Positions 1 through 7,370 of a stretch of 15,970 nt of DNA are shown in pieces; position 1 is the first letter of the stretch; each line of letters begins with the position of its first letter. The notes beneath the pieces were generated by a model, which saw only the letters and a list, made by a program, of their open reading frames with translations, made no database searches and was not told where the DNA came from. The stretch is from Betaproteobacteria bacterium (GTDB taxonomy: Bacteria > Pseudomonadota > Gammaproteobacteria > Burkholderiales > SG8-41), in the NCBI GenBank assembly GCA_025356695.1, contig JANXSE010000399.1, positions 1 through 15,970 of the forward strand, read 5' to 3'. Position numbers and translations under genes: made by a program.

Positions 1-950
1 CTGCCCTTGCTGAACTTGGCGAACGCGGGAATTTCCATGCCGATCAGCGGATAGACGGCGTGCACCGCCTGCGAGCGGCCGATGCGCATGAACGAGATCT
101 GCGGATAGAGCAGATTCTCAGGTGTCGGCTCGGCCGGCCCTTCGAGCAGTTTCTTGCGATCGACGATCTGCAGCGCACCGTCGCCGAGATTGCCGTAGCC
201 GAAGTACAGGCGATTACCCTGCACACCCGTTGAAAATGCGCCGTGGCCGTCATGAAAACGCGGATTGGCCGGCTTCGGCGCCGTCGGCTCCTGGCCGGGC
301 AAACCGAAATTGCGGATGAACACCGGATTGGCCGGATCGGAAAGATCGTAGACCTGCGTCATGCGACGCACGCGCCAGTCAGGCACGCCGGAGACGATGT
401 AGGCAATGCCGGTATCGCACTCCCACCATTGTTCGTGCGTGGTGCGCAGCTTGTCCGAAACCGTAGCAATGCGCTGCGGTTTCTCCGGCGTGGTGACGTC
501 CCACATTTCATGAATGCTCGAACCGGCGGCGCGCAGCATGTAGAACTTGTCGCGATCGCCTTTCGGCAGATCCTTGCCGGCACAAACCTTGACCATCTGC
601 GCGCCGCTGCCGGCGCCTTCGGCCACCAGCGAACGTGATTCCGAAGGAACGTGCGCCAGGTATTTCGGTTTGCGCGGATCAGTCACATCGAGTATCGAGG
701 TGCCGTTGGGCTCTTTCTGCCCGCTCAGCGTATTCACGGCCTCGCCGCCGAAATGGCCGATGTAGGCGATCCAGCGCTTGCCCTGCTGGGTAATCGCGAT
801 CTCGAACCCGGTGCGCCCCTGCAGATCGCTGGCGCCGACCAGACGCATATTGCTCGCCGCTGCGCCGTGGCCCTTATTGGCTTCTGCGGCAAGCAGATTG
901 CCGCTCGCCAATGTGTATGTGGCAAACACCGCTGCAGCAATCAGTTTCAT
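1..950 (-). CDS. LVIVD-repeat beta-propeller protein, secreted (3' end missing)
   Basis: About 316 codons are in the window; the C-terminus lies beyond position 1. The N-terminus is a Sec-type signal peptide (about residues 1-22, Lys then a hydrophobic stretch ending NLLAAEA) with no lipobox Cys, so a soluble periplasmic product is expected. The mature part shares long blocks with the upstream gene at 1072-2520: MRLVG, RWIAY, LDVTDPRKPK, KFYML, HEMWDVT, WWECDTGIAY and QIVDRKKLLEGP. Blocks such as LDVTDP and VYDLSDPANPVF are the LVIVD-type strands expected of a beta-propeller. No catalytic residues or specific function can be assigned. The ATG at 950 is used; a GTG at 953 is possible, since the only Shine-Dalgarno-like GGAG sits 9 to 12 nt upstream. 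It follows its paralogue on the same strand across a palindromic repeat. The reading frame is open to the window edge. Confidence 0.85.
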   Translation of the reverse strand, partial: MKLIAAAVFATYTLASGNLLAAEANKGHGAAASNMRLVGASDLQGRTGFEIAITQQGKRWIAYIGHFGGEAVNTLSGQKEPNGTSILDVTDPRKPKYLAHVPSESRSLVAEGAGSGAQMVKVCAGKDLPKGDRDKFYMLRAAGSSIHEMWDVTTPEKPQRIATVSDKLRTTHEQWWECDTGIAYIVSGVPDWRVRRMTQVYDLSDPANPVFIRNFGLPGQEPTAPKPANPRFHDGHGAFSTGVQGNRLYFGYGNLGDGALQIVDRKKLLEGPAEPTPENLLYPQISFMRIGRSQAVHAVYPLIGMEIPAFAKFSKG

Positions 951-987
951 CACGATTTAGTGCTCCATTCAAAATCAACCGAACCAC

Positions 988-1066
988 CGTAGGGTGGGCA
1001 GCTTGCTGCCCACGCCGATCCTGGCGATGCAGAAACCGGGTGGGCAACAGAGCTGCCCACCCTACG
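988..1066. repeat. Paired palindromic intergenic repeat (BIME-like)
   Basis: Two hairpins lie between the tandem LVIVD genes. The left one is a perfect 9-bp stem, GTGGGCAGC at 994-1002 with GCTGCCCAC at 1005-1013. The right one pairs GGGTGGGCA at 1038-1046 with TGCCCACCC at 1054-1062. The outer ends CGTAGGGTGGGCA (988-1000) and TGCCCACCCTACG (1054-1066) are exact reverse complements, so the whole unit is two opposed copies of one REP-like motif. A single related copy lies at 9977-10003. It starts 6 nt past the stop codon of the upstream LVIVD gene. Confidence 0.75.
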
Positions 1067-1071
1067 AATTA

Positions 1072-2520
1072 CTATTTCTGCGGATAACTCGCGAGGTCGC
1101 GCGCGTTGCCGGTCAGATCGAGAATATGCATTCCGGTATCGGCGCGATCGGTCACGTATATATAACCGCGGTCATCGACTTCAACGTTGTTGCTCTGAAT
1201 TGACGTTTTGCAGGTTATCGCAGCACGCCGGCGCAGACAGGTCGGATCGGGTTTTGTATCCGCAGTGATCGCTGGAATGTAATAAGCCACTTCTTTCGGC
1301 TCATACGGGTTACGGATATCCAGTGCGCGCAGACCGGCGCTGAACCACGTCACGAACATCAGCTTCTTGTAGAAGATCGGCCCCATGTTCTCCTGGGAGG
1401 CGTGAGCACCGAAGCGTTCGCCGCGGTCGCAGAAATTGCCGCTCGCTTCCTTTACCGTCCAGTTCGACACGCCGAACGGTTTGGTTTCCTGCGTGATGTC
1501 GATAATCCATACCTGCTGGTTCGCTTCACGGCACTCGTCCTGGATCGACTCATTGACGGCGACGATGAAATCACGCTTGCTGTCGCGGCTTTTCTTGAAA
1601 TGCTCGATCTCCATATCGAACAGCGGAAATACCGTATGCGCACCGCTGTTGGTCGGAAATTCAAGCCGGCTGATCTGCGGCGCATTGAGGTTTTCGCGCG
1701 TGACTTCCTTCGGCCCTTCGAGCAGTTTCTTGCGATCGACGATCTGCAGGATGCCGAATTTGTTGTTGCCGTGGCCCATGTAGACGCGATTGCGTTGCGG
1801 CCCTGCCGAAATCATGCCGTGCAGTTCAAACGGCGGCTGGCCGGTGGAGCCGGGTTGCTGGCCGTCGAGGCCGTAGTCGCGCACGAATACCGGTTTCGCC
1901 GGGTCGCTCAAATCATAAACCTTGGTCATGCGGCGCACACGCCAGTCTTTCGGCCCGGCAACGAGGTAAGCAATGCCGGTATCGCATTCCCACCAGCTTT
2001 TGTGGGTGCTGCGCAGATTGCCGACAATCACGCTCATGCGCGACGGTTTTTCCGGCACGGTGACGTCCCACATTTCGTGGGCCTGATCGCCGAACACGCG
2101 CAGCATGTAGAACTTTGACGGGTCGCCCTTCGGCAACTGCTTGCCCGAGCAGATGCGCGTCATCTGCGCGCCGCCGGCTTCGCCTTCACCGCGCTCGCCC
2201 GGGATGTGGAAGAGGAACTTCGGCTCGCGCGGATCGGTGACGTCGACGATGGCGGTGCCGTTGTTCTCAAGCTGGCCGTTCTGCGCGTTGACGCGCTGGC
2301 CGCCGTGCAGGCCGACGTAGGCGATCCAGCGGCCGTTCTGCTCGACTACCGTCGGTTGGTAGGCGCTACGCGCCTGCAGGTTGTGGTGACCGACGAGCCG
2401 CATGTTCCAGGACTCGGCCTGATTATCAGGACGATCGGGATTGGGCATTGGCCCGCTTTGACAGGCGGCCAGCGATACAAGGGCCAGGCCTGCGACGACA
2501 ATACGAATGCTGCTCAACAT
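1072..2520 (-). CDS. LVIVD-repeat beta-propeller lipoprotein
   Basis: The product has 482 residues. It begins with a lipoprotein signal peptide: basic Arg6, a hydrophobic core and the lipobox LAAC with Cys20, so the mature protein should be membrane-anchored and face the periplasm or surface. Propeller-type strands recur through the protein (IVDVTDPREPK, VYDLSDPAKPVF, LDIRNPYEPKEVAYY, HILDLTG). The central WWECDTGIAY block is shared with the downstream paralogue. Such proteins are usually annotated only as LVIVD-repeat or hypothetical; no enzyme motif is visible. The ATG start is supported by a strong Shine-Dalgarno (AGGAGGAG, 5 nt from the start). The region 2521-2580 upstream is unusually AT-rich and may hold the promoter. 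The gene lies 185 bp downstream of the iorB-like gene on the same strand, with a large inverted repeat in the gap, so it may be transcribed separately. Confidence 0.88.
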   Translation of the reverse strand: MLSSIRIVVAGLALVSLAACQSGPMPNPDRPDNQAESWNMRLVGHHNLQARSAYQPTVVEQNGRWIAYVGLHGGQRVNAQNGQLENNGTAIVDVTDPREPKFLFHIPGERGEGEAGGAQMTRICSGKQLPKGDPSKFYMLRVFGDQAHEMWDVTVPEKPSRMSVIVGNLRSTHKSWWECDTGIAYLVAGPKDWRVRRMTKVYDLSDPAKPVFVRDYGLDGQQPGSTGQPPFELHGMISAGPQRNRVYMGHGNNKFGILQIVDRKKLLEGPKEVTRENLNAPQISRLEFPTNSGAHTVFPLFDMEIEHFKKSRDSKRDFIVAVNESIQDECREANQQVWIIDITQETKPFGVSNWTVKEASGNFCDRGERFGAHASQENMGPIFYKKLMFVTWFSAGLRALDIRNPYEPKEVAYYIPAITADTKPDPTCLRRRAAITCKTSIQSNNVEVDDRGYIYVTDRADTGMHILDLTGNARDLASYPQK

Positions 2521-2592
2521 AGTACTCCTCCTGTTTTATTATTTACTGCGTATCCCGATTTTTTAAAACACAATTCGGGTTGGACTAACGTG

Positions 2593-2657
2593 GTGGCGCA
2601 GGCGCCTCGCCTGCGTTCAACGACGGGTGCTTCGCGCAGGCGAGGTGCCTGCGCCAC
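2593..2657. repeat. 23-bp inverted repeat, nested palindromes
   Basis: The left arm 2593-2615 and right arm 2635-2657 are reverse complements at 22 of 23 positions, with a 19-base loop. Each arm contains its own smaller palindrome (CGCAGGCG then CGCCTGCG), so either one long hairpin or two short ones can form. It lies 48 bp beyond the iorB-like stop codon on the minus strand. No T-run follows directly, so a REP-like mRNA 3'-end element is a better reading than an intrinsic terminator. Confidence 0.75.
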
Positions 2658-2705
2658 AAAACCTTGCACCTTCACGATATGCGACGTTGCGCACAATTTC
2701 GGATC

Positions 2706-4967
2706 TTACGCCATACGCGACGCCTGTTCGTTCATTGCCGTCTTCACACGCGCCGGCAGCATCGGCAATTCGCGCATGCGCACCCCGGTCAGCGCGAACA
2801 CCGCATTGGCGATCGCCGGCGCCATCGGCGCGACACCGATCTGTCCGGCGCCCGAAACCTGGCCCGGTGCGCCTTCGACGATATGGATTTCAATATCCGG
2901 AATTTCGTCGATGCGCGGCACCGGATAGTCGTAAAAATTCGATTGCTGCACTTCACCACTCTTGATCACGACCTGTTCGCGTAAACCCGCCGACAGGCCC
3001 CAGATAATACCGGTCTCGAGTTGCTGGCGCAGATGCTTGGGTTGAATGGCGCTGCCCGGGTCCGCAACCGCCCAGACTTTATGCACCTTGATCGCGCCGT
3101 CGGCGCGGTTCACCGAAACCTCAACGACTTCGCCGATCTGGCAGTTCCACGCGCCGCCGTGGTTGTAGGCAACGCCGAGCATGCGGCCATCCGGACGCTT
3201 GCGCTCCCATTCTGAAACCTTGCGCAGCGTTTCCAGCACCACTTTGCCGCGCGCATCGCTCATCAATTCGATGCGCAACTGCAGCGGGTCTTGTTTCAGT
3301 TTCGCCGCGACTTCGTCCATGAACGATTCCACGGCGAAGATGGTGAAGCCGTTGCCGACGGCATTCCAGTAACCAACCGGTATGCCGCCCAATTGATGTA
3401 CATATTCATGGTGTTTGTTCGGCACGCCGTACGGCTGCAGCATGCCGACCGCCACCGAACCGTCGAGCCCCGGGTTCTTGTCCCAGACGATCTTGCGCGC
3501 GCGCACCAGCACCGAATCAGCGACCAGGCGGTGACTCCAGCCGGTAACTTTGCCGTCGGCAGAAATCGCCGCATCCATGCGCTGCGCCGTCAGCGGCCGG
3601 TAGGCGCCGTGTTTGACGTCGTCTTCGCGGCTCCAGATCACTTTGACGGGTTTTTGCATCATTTTCGACAGCATCACCGCTTCAGCCGTCATCAACTGCT
3701 CGGTCTTGGCGCCGAAACCGCCGCCGACAAAAGTGGTGTTAATGCGGATTTCATCGGCGGGCACGCCGGTAATCTTGGCGCTCACCTGTTGCGCCCAGGT
3801 CTGCCCTTGCGTTGGCACCCAGACGTCGACTTCATTGCCGCGCACCCAGGCGGTGGCGTTAAACGGCTCCATGCAGGCGTGATGCACATGGTCGGTCAGA
3901 TATTCCGCCGACACGGTCTGCGCCGCCTGCTTGAACGCCGCATTGAAATCGCCCGCGTTACCGATTGCGCGGCCGCTCTGCTTGCGGTCGCGCGCGATGC
4001 CGGCCCATTCCGTTTTCTTCGCCTCGCTGTTGTATCCGGACGCGAGTTCGCCCCTGCGCCATTCGACTTTCAGCACGCGCTTGGCTTTGACGGTAGCCCA
4101 GTAATCGGTGCCGAGCACGGCGACCGCATGATCGAGTTTCACCACCTTGACCACGCCCTGAATCTTCAACGCTTCTTTGTCATCAAACGAAACCGGACCG
4201 TTTTCAGCACCCGTGCCATAAAGCGGATGCGGCGTATTCGCAATCGGCGAACGCGCCAGCGACGCGAACAACATACCGGGAATCTGCACATCGATGCCGT
4301 ACTGGGCGCTGCCGTTCACTTTCGCCGGCACATCAACGCGCCGCACGTCGCGCCCGATCAGCCGCCACTGCTCGCGCGGCTTGAGATCTTTTTCAGTAAC
4401 AACCGGCGGATTGTTGACGACTTCGCTGAACACCGCGATATCGCCATAGGCCAGTTCGCGTTTCGACGCTGCGTGTATCACCTTGCTCGGCACTGTCGTG
4501 CATTCTGCGGCCGGCACGTTCCAGTATTGCGCGGCATTGTGGATCATGATCTTGCGCGCCTGCGCACCGGCCAGCCGCATGATCGTGAAATAGCCGCGCG
4601 TCGAATTGCTGCCGCCGACACCCTGTACGCCGAAGTAACCGGGATTGATGAAATCTTTGGCCGCTGGCGCCTGCTCGACATCGACGAGACTCCAGTCGGC
4701 ATCGAGCTCTTCCGCCAGCACCAGCGGCAGCGAGGTCATGATGCCCTGCCCCATTTCAGCCGTCGGGCACATGATGCCGATCGTATTGTCGGGACGGAAA
4801 TGCACCCAAGCGTTGGCTTTCAAGCCGTCTTCGCAGGCGCGCGCATCGAAGGCCTGCAGCAACATATTCGGGCCGACGATAAAGCCGAGTGCGAGGCCAA
4901 TGCCGCTTTTCAACACGTCGCGGCGCTGCGGATTCTGCGGCATGCTGCGTGGTTTGATCGTCGCCAT
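2706..4967 (-). CDS. Molybdopterin-binding subunit of an isoquinoline 1-oxidoreductase-like molybdenum hydroxylase
   Basis: This large subunit (753 residues) of a xanthine oxidase-family enzyme is expected to bind the Mo-molybdopterin cofactor and hydroxylate an N-heterocycle or aldehyde; the substrate cannot be read. A Tat-like signal (RRDVLKSG, residues 15-22, then a hydrophobic stretch) suggests periplasmic export, probably with the iorA-like partner. Cofactor motifs include EMGQG near the N-terminus and GGGFGAK at 415-421. The C-terminal active-site loop reads SGAGQIGVAPMAPAIANA, with Gln709 where the family normally has the catalytic Glu of a GEP-type motif. The ATG at 4967 is chosen over an in-frame TTG at 4973 because AGGAAGG lies 6 nt before it and directly abuts the TTG. 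The start is 2 nt past the iorA-like stop, so the two are translationally linked. No cytochrome c subunit, common in related operons, is nearby. Confidence 0.9.
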   Translation of the reverse strand: MATIKPRSMPQNPQRRDVLKSGIGLALGFIVGPNMLLQAFDARACEDGLKANAWVHFRPDNTIGIMCPTAEMGQGIMTSLPLVLAEELDADWSLVDVEQAPAAKDFINPGYFGVQGVGGSNSTRGYFTIMRLAGAQARKIMIHNAAQYWNVPAAECTTVPSKVIHAASKRELAYGDIAVFSEVVNNPPVVTEKDLKPREQWRLIGRDVRRVDVPAKVNGSAQYGIDVQIPGMLFASLARSPIANTPHPLYGTGAENGPVSFDDKEALKIQGVVKVVKLDHAVAVLGTDYWATVKAKRVLKVEWRRGELASGYNSEAKKTEWAGIARDRKQSGRAIGNAGDFNAAFKQAAQTVSAEYLTDHVHHACMEPFNATAWVRGNEVDVWVPTQGQTWAQQVSAKITGVPADEIRINTTFVGGGFGAKTEQLMTAEAVMLSKMMQKPVKVIWSREDDVKHGAYRPLTAQRMDAAISADGKVTGWSHRLVADSVLVRARKIVWDKNPGLDGSVAVGMLQPYGVPNKHHEYVHQLGGIPVGYWNAVGNGFTIFAVESFMDEVAAKLKQDPLQLRIELMSDARGKVVLETLRKVSEWERKRPDGRMLGVAYNHGGAWNCQIGEVVEVSVNRADGAIKVHKVWAVADPGSAIQPKHLRQQLETGIIWGLSAGLREQVVIKSGEVQQSNFYDYPVPRIDEIPDIEIHIVEGAPGQVSGAGQIGVAPMAPAIANAVFALTGVRMRELPMLPARVKTAMNEQASRMA

Positions 4968-4969
4968 GA

Positions 4970-5437
4970 TCAACCTTCCTTCGCCGCGCGCTCAATTGCA
5001 GCAATGATGCGCCGGTACGATCCGCAACGACAGATATTGGTTTTCATATGCACGACGATCTGCTCGCGCGTCGGATGCGGATTGTCTTTCAACAGCGCCG
5101 CCGCACGCATGATCTGACCGGACTGGCAGTAACCGCATTGCGGCGTCTCTTCGGCGATCCACGCCTTCTGCAGCGGATGCTCGCTCGTATTCGAGAGCCC
5201 TTCAATCGTAGTCACGCGCGCGTTCCCCAGCGTCGAAATCGGCCGCATGCAGGAAAACGCCGCCTTGCCGTCGATATGCACCGTGCAGGCGCCGCACTGA
5301 CCGACGCCGCAACCGTATTTGGTGCCGGTGATCTTCAGATGCTCACGCAACACCCACAACAAGGGTGTGTCGGGATGCGCCGTCACGGTCTGGCGTTTGC
5401 CATTCACCGTCAGCGTTGTCGAGGTCATTTGTGCCAT
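4970..5437 (-). CDS. 2Fe-2S subunit of the isoquinoline 1-oxidoreductase-like enzyme
   Basis: The product has 155 residues, normal for the small iron-sulfur subunit of two-subunit xanthine oxidase-family enzymes. It passes electrons from the Mo site to an outside acceptor. The N-terminal plant-ferredoxin-type cluster ligands are Cys43, Cys48, Cys51 and Cys63 ([11 protein letters not shown]). The second, helical cluster uses Cys101, Cys104, Cys136 and Cys138 (CGYCQSGQ and CRCGSYRRI). All eight cysteines are present. There is no signal peptide, so if the complex is exported it would have to travel with the Tat-bearing large subunit. The ATG at 5437 has AAGGA about 6 nt upstream. It is the first gene of a two-gene operon with the Mo subunit. 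No FAD subunit is adjacent, consistent with the IorAB type rather than the three-subunit xanthine dehydrogenase type. Confidence 0.93.
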   Translation of the reverse strand: MAQMTSTTLTVNGKRQTVTAHPDTPLLWVLREHLKITGTKYGCGVGQCGACTVHIDGKAAFSCMRPISTLGNARVTTIEGLSNTSEHPLQKAWIAEETPQCGYCQSGQIMRAAALLKDNPHPTREQIVVHMKTNICRCGSYRRIIAAIERAAKEG

Positions 5438-5476
5438 GCAGCGTCCTTATCGGCCATGCACCGGAGCCGTGCGGTC

Positions 5477-5485
5477 ATTCTAGCA
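5477..5485 (-). promoter_or_regulatory. Candidate extended -10 promoter of the iorA-like gene
   Basis: On the minus strand this reads TGCTAGAAT, a TGn extension followed by a -10 hexamer matching TATAAT at 5 of 6 positions. Transcription would start near 5470, giving a leader of about 33 nt before the ATG at 5437. There is no convincing -35 hexamer, as is common for extended -10 promoters. Confidence 0.4.
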
Positions 5486-5516
5486 GGGTGCGAAAAGCGC
5501 AACCTGCCACACGCAA

Positions 5517-5543
5517 TTGATCGTCCGGAAAGTAGCCTATAAT
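5517..5543 (+). promoter_or_regulatory. Sigma70-type promoter with perfect -10 box
   Basis: TTGATC at 5517-5522 could be the -35 and TATAAT at 5538-5543 is a perfect -10. The spacer is 15 bp, shorter than the usual 17. A start site about 7 nt past the -10 falls on the ATG at 5550, predicting a leaderless transcript. Confidence 0.6.
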
Positions 5544-5549
5544 TTTTGC

Positions 5550-5831
5550 ATGCACAAAAACGACTTCGTTGCTCTTTTTGAAACTGCCGGCAACGCGCAT
5601 CACGCCGCTTTTGCAGCAGTGAATGGCGAGGACGATCAATGGCCGGCGTGGTACGCGCATTGGCTGGCGTCGCGGTTGAGCACACATCTGGCGTCAGTGC
5701 CCACAGAAACGGAACTGGCGCAACAACTGCAACAGCTCGATCGCGAGTACCGCAGTGCCGCACCGGCGATGCAATGGCCCGAGTACTACGCCGGGTGGTT
5801 TATGCGCAAATACGGCGCGGCGCCTGACTAA
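5550..5831 (+). CDS. Small protein of unknown function, probably leaderless
   Basis: The protein has 93 residues and was not recognised as a named family. It is soluble, without a signal peptide or membrane segment, and rich in Trp, Tyr and His. Visible blocks are the N-terminal HHAAFAAVNGEDDQWPAWYAHWL, which resembles a recurrent WP-x-WYA pattern in small hypothetical proteins, and a C-terminal WPEYYAGWFMRKYG that repeats the WP-aromatic theme. The ATG at 5550 is preferred over the upstream in-frame start at 5517 because a perfect TATAAT box ends only 6 nt before it and no Shine-Dalgarno is present. The gene is divergent from the iorA-like gene and convergent with the HbpS-like gene, with a hairpin in the 82-bp gap to the latter. 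Function is unknown. Confidence 0.7.
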   Translation: MHKNDFVALFETAGNAHHAAFAAVNGEDDQWPAWYAHWLASRLSTHLASVPTETELAQQLQQLDREYRSAAPAMQWPEYYAGWFMRKYGAAPD

Positions 5832-5839
5832 AAATCAAA

Positions 5840-5885
5840 GAGGCCGGGCCCGGTCAATGCATCGTTGCTTGACCGAACCCGCCTC
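5840..5885 (-). terminator. Hairpin terminator between convergent genes
   Basis: GAGGC...CGGTCAA (5840-5856) pairs imperfectly with TTGACCG...GCCTC (5869-5885) around a loop of about 12 bases. On the minus strand the stem is followed by a T-rich tract (CTTTGATTTTTAG), so it fits as the intrinsic terminator of the HbpS-like gene. On the plus strand no T-run follows, so its effect on the small gene is uncertain. Confidence 0.65.
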
Positions 5886-5913
5886 ATTGAAAACCGCACC
5901 ACTCAGACGTTGA

Positions 5914-6444
5914 TTACTTCAGCCGATCCTGTATCTTCGCCAGCGCTTCTTTCGCGCAGGCTTCGTCGAATTGCCCGCCCGGTGCGCCACTGACGCCGAT
6001 GGCGCCGATGGCCTGCCCGCCGACCTTGATCGTGATGCCACCCTGGCCATAGGTGACGTTGGGCAACTGCGTATTCGGCACTGTGGACGGCGCCGCCTTG
6101 GCCATGCGGTCGAAGACTTCCTTGGTGCTGGCTTCATTGCGACCGAGCGTGATCGAGGCGGCCGAGTACGCCTTGTAATACGAGTTGTCCTGCGAGTGGA
6201 TGGGCGCCCCGTCTCCGCGCAGCAACGCAATGCGCGTGCCGTCAAGATTGACCACCTGCGCCCACACCTTATAGCCCTGCTTGGCGCAGATTGCGACCGT
6301 GTCGCCGACCAGTTCGTTGGCCAGCGCGGCCGAGATTTGGGGACGGTTGACGATGCCTTGCGCAAACGCGCCAGTGGAAACCGCAGCTGCGACGAACCCG
6401 AGCGCCAGAGTGACGCCTTTCAGACTTTTTGCATGCGATGACAT
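5914..6444 (-). CDS. Secreted HbpS/GlcG-family protein (haem-degrading domain)
   Basis: The product has 176 residues, with a cleavable Sec signal peptide (residues 1-28, cut after AFA). The mature part is one Haem_degrading (GlcG/HbpS, DUF336) domain: an N-terminal ISAALANELV helix, then the sheet VWAQVVNLDGTRIALLRGDGAP, the YYKAYSAASI helix, and the C-terminal GGITIKVGGQAIGAIGVSG strand-turn typical of the fold. Family members bind haem or small ligands, or sense redox state with a partner kinase; which applies here cannot be told. The ATG has a very strong Shine-Dalgarno (AAGGAGGAG, 5 nt away). It is close to and on the same strand as the ModA-like gene (123 bp) and ends in a terminator hairpin. 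Proximity to the molybdenum hydroxylase may or may not be functional. Confidence 0.88.
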   Translation of the reverse strand: MSSHAKSLKGVTLALGFVAAAVSTGAFAQGIVNRPQISAALANELVGDTVAICAKQGYKVWAQVVNLDGTRIALLRGDGAPIHSQDNSYYKAYSAASITLGRNEASTKEVFDRMAKAAPSTVPNTQLPNVTYGQGGITIKVGGQAIGAIGVSGAPGGQFDEACAKEALAKIQDRLK

Positions 6445-6567
6445 GGAACTCCTCCTTGTTGGTGTGTGAACTGCCGGACGATGATGCCTTGAAGTACGCT
6501 TTTACAGGCCAATTCAGTCAATGGCTCTTGTGAATAACCGACAGTGTACTGCAACGACTGTCAGCGG

Positions 6568-7257
6568 TCAGTCTATGCCGGTCGCAGCCATGGCGGCACG
6601 TGCGGCGGGTGTGGCAAAAAATGCGGCGAACGCGGCGGCGACGCTCGCATTCGCGCTGGCTTTCGGCACCGCCGCGTCATAGGCGGTAATGCTTTGCAGT
6701 TCGTCCGGCAGCGGGCCGGCCAGCGCGATCGCCACGCCCTTGTCGATCAATTCACGAATTTCCGGCAACTGCCCCGCGCCCAGCAGATTTTGCGTTGACG
6801 CCGCGACGCAATCCATGACTTTCACGGCATCCGCCTGCCGGATCGATTTTTCTGCGGCGTTGAAACCGAGTTTTTCGATGAGTTTCACTACATAGTTGCC
6901 GCTGGAGGCGACATTGACCACCACGGCGTCTGCAGCGGCGACGGTCTGCCGGAAGGCCTCGGCTGTCGACAGGTCGGGCGCAGTGGCGCCCTTGCGCATT
7001 GCCAGCCCCATGCGCGAGCGCCCGAGCACCGCGCGGGATTCCGCCGCCACCCTGCCCTCCGCAACGAATTCGTCCATCGTCGCGGCCGGCACGACCGCCA
7101 CATCCACCGCCTCGCCGGCGAGGATGCGATCGCGCACCAGCGGCGCCCCGACAAACTCGACCACCACGCGATGACCGCTGCTTTTTTCGAACAGCGCCGC
7201 GACTTGCGTCACGCCGCGTTTGACCGGGCCTGCGCCGAGTATTTTTAATTCCGCCAC
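6568..7257 (-). CDS. ModA-like substrate-binding domain protein without signal peptide
   Basis: The product has 229 residues and is a type 2 periplasmic-binding fold of the SBP_bac_11 (molybdate/sulfate-binding) kind. It shows the starting strand LKILGAG, then VVVEFVGAPLVRDRILAGEAVDVAVVP, VVVNVASSGNYVVKLIEKLG in the middle, and a GKGVAIALAGPLPDELQ-like return strand before a C-terminal helix. No ABC permease or ATPase is adjacent. The GTG at 7257 is chosen because AAGGAG lies 5 nt upstream and the fold begins at once; an upstream start at 7356 would add about 33 residues of unrelated sequence. With this start there is no signal peptide, which is odd for a binding protein. It could be a cytoplasmic sensor-like protein, a product exported another way, or a relic. 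Its ligand is unknown. Confidence 0.75.
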   Translation of the reverse strand: MAELKILGAGPVKRGVTQVAALFEKSSGHRVVVEFVGAPLVRDRILAGEAVDVAVVPAATMDEFVAEGRVAAESRAVLGRSRMGLAMRKGATAPDLSTAEAFRQTVAAADAVVVNVASSGNYVVKLIEKLGFNAAEKSIRQADAVKVMDCVAASTQNLLGAGQLPEIRELIDKGVAIALAGPLPDELQSITAYDAAVPKASANASVAAAFAAFFATPAARAAMAATGID

Positions 7258-7331
7258 GAAATCTCCTTTTTTACTGCAGCCCGGCATTATGGGTGAAGAC
7301 GCTTGCGCCGACACGCATCGTGCAGACGTTT

Positions 7332-7370
7332 GATCGATGGGTATCGCTGCGCTCAACCCATCCTACGATG
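7332..7370. repeat. REP-like palindrome overlapping a stop codon
   Basis: GATGGGT at 7336-7342 pairs with ACCCATC at 7356-7362 around an inner GC-rich loop that can itself pair (GCTGCGC). On the minus strand the unit reads CGTAGGATGGGTTGAGCGC and continues to ACCCATCG, a form recalled as a common dispersed repeat in proteobacteria. It supplies the TAG stop of the zinc-ribbon gene (7363-7365). Confidence 0.65.

Noticed and set aside
4968..4973. TTG start for the iorB-like gene
   Set aside because: The AGGAAGG ribosome site directly abuts the TTG, while the ATG at 4967 has ideal spacing.
3291..5117. 608-codon plus-strand reading frame
   Set aside because: It lies opposite the clearly recognised iorA/iorB-like genes, is His/Arg-rich with no domain, and is an effect of GC-rich codon use.
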